This document shows, piece by piece, positions 6,256-12,429 of a stretch of 12,429 nucleotides of DNA. Position numbers and translations under genes: made by a program. Each line of letters starts with the position of its first letter. Position 1 is the stretch's first letter. Origin of the DNA: Caldithrix sp. GTDB taxonomy: Bacteria; KSB1; UBA2214; DYKH01. The notes below the pieces were generated by a model that made no database searches, was not told where the DNA came from, and worked only from the letters and a program-made list of their open reading frames with translations. Location: positions 1 to 12,429 of the forward strand of contig DYKH01000147.1 in assembly GCA_020722685.1 (NCBI GenBank), in the 5' to 3' direction.

Positions 6256-7935
6256 TCAGGTATCGTTCCCCTTGTAAATGCTCTCCACTTGGCTGATCTC
6301 CATCCTTATTCTTTGGTCGCTCCATCCCAATTCCTGCGCCATGATATTAGCGCAGTTCTGCAAGCTTTCTTGTCCCGGATGGCCGAACGTGCCTAATTCT
6401 GTCCGACGTAAGACGACATCGGATAGCTTGAGCGCCATCTCATGACGCACCGCATGCAGACATTCGGCGCGCGAAATGGGGGAGGAGGAAACGAGCGGTT
6501 CCGCAAGATCAGAGTTTTGGGCGGCCAGACTCAAGACCTGTTCATAGCCGGAGCCGTAATTGAGAATGAGATGTCGGATGCTGTCCGCGGAAAATCGATC
6601 CTTTTTGAGAGAGATGGCCTCAGCCAAAAAACTATCAAAGTTGTCAATCTCTCCACCCCAGACTTTTGTCCGGGCCGTCAGGGACTTTTGCCTCTTACCC
6701 AATTTTCGGCATACCAAATCCACGGTGCTTTTTGCTACACCGCGCGCCGTAGTATACTTGACGCTCAGCACCGTTATCAATCCGGCTAATCGATCCTGCG
6801 CCTCATGATCGATGAGTTGAAAGTGCTTGACCAATTGCACGTCGCCGGTCTGCGGATTGACTCCGGCCATGGGCAGCAGACCGCCGTAGCTGAAAAGAAC
6901 TTCGTTCCGCCGAATGTTTGCGCCCGGCATGGCTGAATTGATTTCTGCCAAAAAGGATTCGATCTCCTGCTCGGTCGCCCGATATTCGTCATTATTGCCG
7001 GTGCAAGGCCGGTGCTCGGTACCGATCAGCGTCACGTTTCTCCATGGTGCGACAAAGTAGAGTCGCGATCCCTTGCTGATGACCGCATCTTTGTCCTTAA
7101 AGACCTTTTTGCTGGGCACGCCCCACGCGTAGCCCGGGCACAACCGTCGATTCACCATCAAATTCAAGGCGGTGGAAAAAGAAAAATTAGCGCGCTGGTA
7201 CCTGCCGTTGAGCGAATTCAAAATGCTGTTGATCCACGGCCCGGCGTTATTGACAGTGATTTTGGCGTGGATGTCAAAGGATTCGCCGCTGAGCATGTCT
7301 TTGGCTCGGGCGCCGGTCACGCGATTTTCCTTTGAGAGCAGGCGCTCGGCGGCAACGTAATTAGCCAGCTCAGCCCCTTTCTCGGCAGCGGAATGCAGAA
7401 AGGCCATGGCCAGCCGTTCCGAGCTGTGCATTTGCGCGTCGTACCAGACCGCCCCGCCGTTAAGATTTTCCTGCGCAACGAAAGGCATGATTTCCAGTAG
7501 TTCCTTCTTAGAAATGATTCGCCCGGCAGGTAGGCGCTGCTCCTCGGGCAAGCCGCGATTTCGGTCGAACCCGACCAGATCATTTATAAGCAAGGCGATG
7601 CGCATGACCTCCGGGCCTTTGATAAAGTGGCCATAAGTAGGCATGACGCACGGCAATGGACGCACCAAATGCGGGGCGATGTGTAAGAGGATGCGTCGCT
7701 CGTTGATCGACTCGCGCATGCGCACAAAGTCGGCATGCTGGAGGTAGCGCAATCCGCCGTGGATGGTCTTCAAGCTGTTAAAGGAAGTCCCGGAGACAAA
7801 GTCTCCTTTTTCGATGAGCGCGACTTTCAGGCCGCGTAAGGCCGCATCCCAAGCAGCGGTCGCGCCGTAGATTCCGCCGCCGATGATTAGGACGTCAAAT
7901 TCTTGGTTGGCTAAGTTTTCCAGGTTGCGTTTCAT
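6256..7935 (-). CDS. GlpD-like FAD-dependent oxidoreductase (glycerol-3-phosphate dehydrogenase family)
   Basis: This 559-residue protein is of GlpD-family length. The N-terminal FAD site is VLIIGGGIYGATAA (15-28), with an acidic end of strand 2 (VALIEKGDFVSGTSF). The family motif NSLKTIHGGLRYLQ (53-66) and the C-terminal domain motif LSDVVLRRTELG (514-525) are clear. Family members oxidise sn-glycerol-3-phosphate to dihydroxyacetone phosphate and pass electrons to quinone. One substrate-site motif differs: the usual S-Y-[AGS]-G-[VL]-R-P reads SYGGLLP (349-355), with Leu354 in place of Arg. The later Lys393 and Arg398 (VKYTTAR) are kept. Placement among sugar-modifying genes and that change suggest a different, perhaps glycan-linked, substrate; this is inference. 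Start: ATG 7935, with GGAAG before it; the open frame to 8001 only reads through the intergenic repeat (IRVIRV). Confidence 0.85.
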   Translation of the reverse strand: MKRNLENLANQEFDVLIIGGGIYGATAAWDAALRGLKVALIEKGDFVSGTSFNSLKTIHGGLRYLQHADFVRMRESINERRILLHIAPHLVRPLPCVMPTYGHFIKGPEVMRIALLINDLVGFDRNRGLPEEQRLPAGRIISKKELLEIMPFVAQENLNGGAVWYDAQMHSSERLAMAFLHSAAEKGAELANYVAAERLLSKENRVTGARAKDMLSGESFDIHAKITVNNAGPWINSILNSLNGRYQRANFSFSTALNLMVNRRLCPGYAWGVPSKKVFKDKDAVISKGSRLYFVAPWRNVTLIGTEHRPCTGNNDEYRATEQEIESFLAEINSAMPGANIRRNEVLFSYGGLLPMAGVNPQTGDVQLVKHFQLIDHEAQDRLAGLITVLSVKYTTARGVAKSTVDLVCRKLGKRQKSLTARTKVWGGEIDNFDSFLAEAISLKKDRFSADSIRHLILNYGSGYEQVLSLAAQNSDLAEPLVSSSPISRAECLHAVRHEMALKLSDVVLRRTELGTFGHPGQESLQNCANIMAQELGWSDQRIRMEISQVESIYKGNDT

Positions 7936-7959
7936 GGTCTTCCGATCGCAGAAAGATCG

Positions 7960-8027
7960 AACACGGATGACACGGATATTCGCGGATTGCATCAGTGTCA
8001 ATCCGTTTCATCCGTGTTATCCGCGTT
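7960..8027. repeat. 68-bp palindromic CGGAT repeat
   Basis: The right arm (7999-8027) is the inverse complement of the left arm (7960-7989), apart from a few scattered differences. Matching blocks are AAC, CGGAT, ACACGGAT and CGGATTG, about 23 pairs in all, around a nine-base centre CATCAGTGT. Each arm is itself built from three CGGAT words about 9-12 bases apart. The element starts directly beside the AsnB-like stop (8028-8030) and ends 24 bases before the oxidoreductase start. It resembles the CGGATNACACGGAT-type intergenic elements common in some uncultured bacterial genomes. A role as REP-like element, transcript stabiliser or partial terminator is inference. Confidence 0.75.
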
Positions 8028-9914
8028 CTATTTGGATGTCATATATTTCTCGTACCACATTTGAAACATCATCAGCGCCCAAAGCCGATGGCTGTGATTC
8101 TCCTTGCCGCGCAGATGTTCATCGATCAAACGATCGACGTAAGCAGGCTCGAAATAGCCCGCTTGCCGAACTTTGTCGGGGGACAGCGCTTCCAGCATCA
8201 TCGGCTTGAGTTCTTGCTTCATCCAATTCTTGATGGGAATGCTAAAGCCCTCCTTGCCGCGATTGAGAATCATCTCCGGCAAGATGCCTTGCATGGCCTG
8301 TTTTAGGATGTGCTTAGTGCGCTGACTCTTCAGGCGCAAGGAGCTGGGAATAGTGGCCGCAAATTCGACAAACCGATAGTCGAGAAATGGAACCCGCGCC
8401 TCCAGCGACACTGCCATGCTCATGCGATCCACTTTGACCAGAATGTCATCCACCAAATAAGTGGTGATGTCCACGTACTCTTGCTGATCAAGCGGATCGG
8501 TGGAGGTGAGCGCATGGAATTTGTCTTCGATGAAATCGTAAGGATTATGGCCCTTGAGCTGCGAGCGAAAATCGTGGGAATAAAGCCACTCCTTTTCCGC
8601 TTCCTGCAAAAAGATCATCCAGCGGACGTGCTGCAAGTGGGCTGGAAGCCGGCTGCCTTCGACAAAGCGTTTGGCTTTGTTGATCAGCCCTTTTTTCTTA
8701 TCCGTAGGCGGCAGCAAATTAACCGCCGGCTCGATGAGTCCTTTTCGCAAAAAGCTCGGCAGCTTGGCATAGCCTTTGGCCATGCGCTCGGCCAGATAAG
8801 TATCGTACCCGGCTAACAGTTCGTCACCGCCGTCGCCGGAGAGAACGACGGTTACGTGCTTGCGTGCCATCTCCGAAACCAGATAGGTCGGAAAGACAGA
8901 GAAATCACCGAACGGCTCATCCAATTGGTGGATGATCTTTTGCGTCAGAGTAACCGCGTCGGGGGTGATGAACTCTTCATAATGCTCGGTGGCAAAATGC
9001 TTGGCGATGGCGCGCGCATAGGGCAGCTCGTTGTAAGTCGAGTCATCAAAGCCGATGGAAAAGGTTTTGACCGGCGTTGAGCTGGTGCGGCTCATCATTG
9101 CCACCACGGAGCTGGAATCCAGTCCGCCGCTCAAGAATGCGCCCAGCGGCACGTCGCTCATCAGGCGGATTTTTACCGCATCCTGCAAAAGCTCCACCAG
9201 TTGCTGGCTAAGCTGTTCCTCGCTCAGGCCATTCGTCCGATATTGTAGATGCCAATATCTTTGTTGTTTGATTGCGCCGTTTTCGTAGCTGAGCCAGTCC
9301 CCGGGAAGTAGTTTGTAGATGTTCTTAAAGATGCTCAGCGGGCCGGGAATGTACTCAAAGGTCAAGAAATTATCAAGGGCTTTGTGGTCGATTTCGCGCG
9401 GAACCTGGTCGATTTGTAACAGCGATTTGATCTCGGAGCCGAAAATGAAGCGTTCGGCATCGTGGTAGTAGTAGAGCGGCTTGATGCCCAGCCGGTCGCG
9501 GGCGATGAACAGCCGCTGGCGCCGCTCATCCCAAATGGCGAAAGCGAACATGCCGTTCAGCTTGCTGGGACACTGTTCGCCGTATTCCTCATAGGCATGC
9601 AGAATGGCCTCGGTGTCCGCTTTCGTTGCAAAGCGGTGTCCCTTGGCTTGTAGCTCATGGCGGATGACTTGGTGATTGTAGATTTCCCCGTTAAAAACGA
9701 TGGCGCAGGTGCGATCTTCGTTGTATATCGGCTGCGACCCGGTCACCAGATCGATGATGCTGAGCCGGCGCATGCCCAAACCCACGTTGGCGCAGACGTG
9801 AAATCCCTCATCATCCGGACCGCGATGCGAGATGACGTCGCACATGCGCTTGAGGTCGGCTGCATCCACTTGCCGTTCCTTATCTCGGTAAACTATGCCG
9901 CTTATTCCGCACAT
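8028..9914 (-). CDS. asnB: AsnB-like glutamine-hydrolysing amidotransferase (asparagine synthetase family)
   Basis: This 628-residue protein has two domains. The class II glutaminase (about 2-210) begins MCGISGIV, with Cys2 as nucleophile after Met removal, followed by SHRGPDDEG (29-37) and FNGEIYN. The synthetase domain (about 235-615) has the PP-loop SGGLDSS (262-268), which binds ATP, and SGDGGDELLAGYDTYL (359-374). Asparagine synthetases amidate Asp using Gln and ATP. Homologues of this length in polysaccharide and exosortase-type clusters are thought to amidate other carboxylates such as uronic acids. With ugd two genes upstream, sugar-acid amidation is plausible here, but true asparagine synthesis cannot be excluded. 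Start: ATG 9914, because Cys must follow Met; a frame extending to 9950 would add 12 residues and bury the nucleophile. ATG overlaps the upstream TAA as TAATG, and GAGG lies five bases before it. Confidence 0.92.
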   Translation of the reverse strand: MCGISGIVYRDKERQVDAADLKRMCDVISHRGPDDEGFHVCANVGLGMRRLSIIDLVTGSQPIYNEDRTCAIVFNGEIYNHQVIRHELQAKGHRFATKADTEAILHAYEEYGEQCPSKLNGMFAFAIWDERRQRLFIARDRLGIKPLYYYHDAERFIFGSEIKSLLQIDQVPREIDHKALDNFLTFEYIPGPLSIFKNIYKLLPGDWLSYENGAIKQQRYWHLQYRTNGLSEEQLSQQLVELLQDAVKIRLMSDVPLGAFLSGGLDSSSVVAMMSRTSSTPVKTFSIGFDDSTYNELPYARAIAKHFATEHYEEFITPDAVTLTQKIIHQLDEPFGDFSVFPTYLVSEMARKHVTVVLSGDGGDELLAGYDTYLAERMAKGYAKLPSFLRKGLIEPAVNLLPPTDKKKGLINKAKRFVEGSRLPAHLQHVRWMIFLQEAEKEWLYSHDFRSQLKGHNPYDFIEDKFHALTSTDPLDQQEYVDITTYLVDDILVKVDRMSMAVSLEARVPFLDYRFVEFAATIPSSLRLKSQRTKHILKQAMQGILPEMILNRGKEGFSIPIKNWMKQELKPMMLEALSPDKVRQAGYFEPAYVDRLIDEHLRGKENHSHRLWALMMFQMWYEKYMTSK

Positions 9915-11095
9915 TACTTCCTCGCCAGCCTCGCTTGTTCGACGATCCAATCGGTCTTTTGCAGGTATTCGTCGTAGCTGTAATACTCCTCAGCCAACTT
10001 TTTTGCATTGGCGACCAATTTTCTACTCAAGTCCGTTTTCGTCAACGCGGAGTGAATTCCTACGGCAAAGTCCTGCGGCGTCGGCTCGGTGAGGATAGAC
10101 ACCGAATCATTTAGAATTTGTGTATGGGTAATGTGACGGGTGGCGACGATGGGTTTGCCAGAACGCAAATAGGAATAAATCTTGAGCGGCGAATTGGTGC
10201 CCATGATGCGCGGTGACACCAATACTTGCGACAGGGCGACGAAGCTGGGAATGAGCTGCGGCTCGACAAATCCGGTGAAGGAGAAGTGTTGGGAAAGACC
10301 TTTTTCGGCCACTTTATGCCTATATTGTTCCACTTGCTGCGGACTGCCGCCGACTAATAGAAAGTGCACGTCGGCTTGACTACCATTGAGAAAAAGCTTG
10401 GCGCTGTCGATCAGCAAATCGATGCCTTGGTAAGGCTCCAACGTGCCATAATACAAAACGATCTTTTTGCCGTCCAAATGGTATTTTCCCCGCAGAGCAG
10501 TGAGGTCAAGGTCGTTGGGCGGAAAAAGCAAACTGTTGTCCGCAACGTTTTCGATAAGCATACTGGTTTTGCCGGGATAATTCGACTCGACATATTTTTG
10601 CAACTCGGGACATATCGTGATCATGGCGGCGGCGTTTTCGATGGTGCGTCGTTCCAGCCATTCGAAAATTTTTCGCAAAAGATTCGAGCGGGTGAATTTG
10701 AAATTGCTCAACTGCTGCGGCAAGGAGGAGTGCATATCGTACAAATGCGGCAGGCCGAATTTCTTCGCCAAATTGACGCCGAAGAAGCCGGCTTCCTCAT
10801 GGGTATGTAACAGGTCGTATTGCCTTTTTTTCAAAAGGCGCTTGGCGTGAAAGTAGAGCACAAGGTCCAGCACGATCTTGGTTCTCGACGGACCGATCTT
10901 GACTTTCTTGATGAACGGCACCCGCGGCGCTCGCAAAATGCGCAGATGGTCGATGGCAACATCCGCGCCGATGTGGTAAGTGGCCAAATCAATCTGATGA
11001 CCCAACAGGGACAGCGCTTTGATGCGATGCAGCACGCTGAACGGCGTGCCGCGCGGCTGAAACCAGGGTTGAGGTGCAATCATCAGAATTCGCAT
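9914..11095 (-). CDS. Family 4 glycosyltransferase (GT-B fold)
   Basis: This 393-residue, probably cytoplasmic glycosyltransferase would move a sugar from a nucleotide donor to a lipid-linked glycan. The N-terminal half has the acceptor-side loop APQPWFQPRGTPFSVLHR (7-24) and LHTHEEAGFFG (96-106). The C-terminal half has the GT4 pattern: KIVLYYGTLEPYQGIDLLID (211-230), HFLLVGG (244-250), FTGFVE (273-278) and SPRIMGTNSPLKIYSYLRSG (294-313), followed by KPIVAT. At the end of this donor-binding patch the Glu usual in many GT4 enzymes (K-[LI]-[FY]-E-Y) is Ser308. I recall a GT4 subgroup with this wording, so the enzyme is probably active. Sugar and linkage are unknown. It lies 19 bases after ugd and overlaps the AsnB-like start. 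The ribosome site is weak (AAGAA). Confidence 0.9.
   Translation of the reverse strand: MRILMIAPQPWFQPRGTPFSVLHRIKALSLLGHQIDLATYHIGADVAIDHLRILRAPRVPFIKKVKIGPSRTKIVLDLVLYFHAKRLLKKRQYDLLHTHEEAGFFGVNLAKKFGLPHLYDMHSSLPQQLSNFKFTRSNLLRKIFEWLERRTIENAAAMITICPELQKYVESNYPGKTSMLIENVADNSLLFPPNDLDLTALRGKYHLDGKKIVLYYGTLEPYQGIDLLIDSAKLFLNGSQADVHFLLVGGSPQQVEQYRHKVAEKGLSQHFSFTGFVEPQLIPSFVALSQVLVSPRIMGTNSPLKIYSYLRSGKPIVATRHITHTQILNDSVSILTEPTPQDFAVGIHSALTKTDLSRKLVANAKKLAEEYYSYDEYLQKTDWIVEQARLARK
9917..9923 (-). promoter_or_regulatory. Ribosome binding site setting the AsnB-like start
   Basis: On the minus strand GAGGAAG lies within the last codons of the glycosyltransferase, five bases (counted from GAGG) before the ATG at 9914. 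It supports starting at MCGISG and not at the upstream in-frame ATG at 9950, and fits translational coupling through the TAATG overlap. Confidence 0.7.
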
Positions 11096-11114
11096 GACGG
11101 TTCTTTTTCATCGA

Positions 11115-12419
11115 TTAATAAGGCCGGCCGATACAGGTATAGCGAAAGCCCAACTGCTTCATCTTGGGCGGCTCATAGATATTACGCAAATCAAAGAGCA
11201 CCGGCTGCTTCATGGAAGTTTTGATCCGTTCCAGATCCAGACTGCGGAATTGGTTCCATTCGGTGACGATGACCAGCGCATCCGTGTCGATAGCGACTTG
11301 ATACTCATCCTGGCAGAATTCTACGCCATGCAGAACCTCACGGGCGTTGTCCATGGCCACGGGATCGAAGGCTTTGACTTGCGCTCCTTTAGCCTGCAAA
11401 TCGTGGATGATTTGCAGCGCCGGTGCATCGCGCAGGTCATCCGTATTGGGCTTGAAAGAAAGACCCAAAATGCCGATAGATTTGCCCTCAAGCTCGCCGA
11501 CAACATCTGCGATCCGATTCACCATGGACTCTTTTTGTTTCTGATTGATCTCGATGACCGTTTCGACGATGCGCAGGGGACTGTTGTGTTCCCGTCCGAG
11601 TTGCGCTAAGGCGCTGGTATCTTTGGGAAAGCACGAGCCGCCGTAGCCGGGTCCCGGATGCAAAAACTTGGGGCCGATGCGGCGATCCAATCCCATGCCT
11701 TTGGCCACGTGATGCACGTCGCCGCCCACCTTGTCGCAAAGATTGGCAATCTCATTGATGAAAGAAATCTTGGTAGCCAAGAAAGCGTTTGAGGCGTACT
11801 TTATGAGCTCGGAGCTTTCCGGATTGGTGATGACGATGGGCGTCTCGATGAGATAGAAGGGATCGTAAAGGTCCTTCATGATGGCCGTCGCCTCCGGGCT
11901 GTCGCTGCCGATGACCACGCGATCCGGGCGCATGAAATCTTCGATGGCCGAGCCTTCACGCAAAAACTCGGGATTGGAGACGACCGCAAAATTTACCTGC
12001 TGAGAAATGTTCTCGGCAATGATCCTGCTCACCCATTTGGCAGTGCCGACCGGCACGGTGCTCTTGTTGACGATCACCTTAAAGCCGTTCATGGCTTTAG
12101 CAATTTCTTTGGCCGCTTCCATTACGTAGCGGAGGTCTGCGGAGCCGTCCTCTTTCTGCGGCGTTCCTACGGCAATAAATATGACCAGCGATTGCTGCAC
12201 CGCTTTGGGCAGATCGGAGGAAAAGGACAGCCGGCCCTCGCGGACGTTGCGGGCTACCATCACGTCCAGGCCGGGCTCATAAATCGGCATAATGCCTTTA
12301 TTCAATCGTTCTATCTTTTCGAGATTGCTATCGATGCAAGTCACTCGGTTGCCAAACTCGGCAAAACAGGTTCCGGTGACCAGACCAACGTAACCTGTTC
12401 CCACCATGCAAATGTTCAT
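11115..12419 (-). CDS. ugd: UDP-glucose 6-dehydrogenase
   Basis: This complete 434-residue enzyme is of normal family length and is predicted to oxidise UDP-glucose twice with NAD+ to UDP-glucuronate. The N-terminal Rossmann site is MVGTGYVGLVTG (5-16), with Asp30 after strand 2 for NAD. VGTPQKEDGSADL (84-96) and NKSTVPVGT (118-126) are standard patches. Catalytic residues are visible: NPEFLREG (149-156, Glu151), Lys207 in ELIKYASNA, Asn211, and the nucleophile Cys263 in GPGYGGSCFPKD (256-267, Asp267). The C-terminal domain has GLSFKPNTDDLRDAPA. UDP-glucuronate would feed the glycosyltransferase and is a likely source of a carboxyl group for the AsnB-like enzyme. A UDP-GlcNAc or GDP-mannose dehydrogenase is less likely given the close match to Ugd motifs. 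ATG 12419 is preceded by GAGGT six bases upstream. The promoter, if here, lies outside the window. Confidence 0.95.
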   Translation of the reverse strand: MNICMVGTGYVGLVTGTCFAEFGNRVTCIDSNLEKIERLNKGIMPIYEPGLDVMVARNVREGRLSFSSDLPKAVQQSLVIFIAVGTPQKEDGSADLRYVMEAAKEIAKAMNGFKVIVNKSTVPVGTAKWVSRIIAENISQQVNFAVVSNPEFLREGSAIEDFMRPDRVVIGSDSPEATAIMKDLYDPFYLIETPIVITNPESSELIKYASNAFLATKISFINEIANLCDKVGGDVHHVAKGMGLDRRIGPKFLHPGPGYGGSCFPKDTSALAQLGREHNSPLRIVETVIEINQKQKESMVNRIADVVGELEGKSIGILGLSFKPNTDDLRDAPALQIIHDLQAKGAQVKAFDPVAMDNAREVLHGVEFCQDEYQVAIDTDALVIVTEWNQFRSLDLERIKTSMKQPVLFDLRNIYEPPKMKQLGFRYTCIGRPY

Positions 12420-12429
12420 AATTACCTCT

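Noticed and set aside
7936..8001. 22-residue N-terminal extension of the GlpD-like protein
   Set aside because: It is translation of the palindromic CGGAT repeat; the FAD motif position fits the start at 7935.
8310..8816. 168-codon plus-strand frame
   Set aside because: Antisense to the conserved AsnB-like synthetase domain; composition is that of a reverse-strand shadow.

Overview
The window holds one long run of genes for making and decorating a surface or exported polysaccharide. All nine protein genes lie on the minus strand, so transcription runs from the right edge (12429) to the left edge. Base composition looks moderate (near 50% GC by eye). The first gene on the left is a probable lipoprotein, which suggests a Gram-negative-type envelope. 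Several intergenic gaps hold degenerate palindromic repeats built on CGGAT words or AGGCT words. Together with the gene types, these recall uncultured Calditrichota/KSB1-like or Bacteroidota-relative genomes, but that placement is a weak inference from style and not a marker-gene result.

Layout in order of transcription: ugd (UDP-glucose 6-dehydrogenase, 12419-11115); a GT4 glycosyltransferase (11095-9914); an AsnB-like glutamine amidotransferase (9914-8028), overlapping the previous stop codon as TAATG; a 68-bp palindromic repeat; a GlpD-like FAD oxidoreductase (7935-6256); a 266-bp gap with an inverted repeat; a SAM methyltransferase (5989-5168); a gap with small tandem hairpins; an extended SDR (5064-4066); a polysaccharide pyruvyl transferase (4069-2897), overlapping the SDR stop as ATGA; a gap with a plus-strand protein-like remnant; and a fused flippase-like/hexapeptide acyltransferase (2678-900). 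Next comes a 317-bp gap containing a TTGACA-type promoter candidate, a hairpin and a strong terminator-like stem. The 5' end of a lipoprotein with beta-propeller-like repeats (582 to beyond base 1) closes the window.

The genes read as a precursor-and-decoration module. Ugd would supply UDP-glucuronate and the GT4 enzyme would add a sugar. The AsnB-like protein could amidate a uronic acid, the methyltransferase could methylate, the pyruvyl transferase could add a ketal pyruvate, and the acyltransferase half of the fusion could O-acetylate. The SDR would make or reduce a sugar nucleotide or ketone. The GlpD-like enzyme is the odd member: it has the GlpD fold and FAD motifs but lacks the usual Arg in one substrate-site motif, so it may oxidise something other than free glycerol-3-phosphate. 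No initiating sugar-phosphate transferase, Wzx, Wzy, Wza/Wzc or exosortase is visible here. Those would have to lie to the right of the window or elsewhere.

The most interesting items are the flippase-acyltransferase fusion, the GlpD-like enzyme with a changed motif, the promoter-hairpin-terminator unit at about 645-841 (small RNA or leader), the two covarying mini-hairpins upstream of the SDR, and the plus-strand remnant at 2663-2881. No tRNA, rRNA, CRISPR array, transposase or attachment site was seen.
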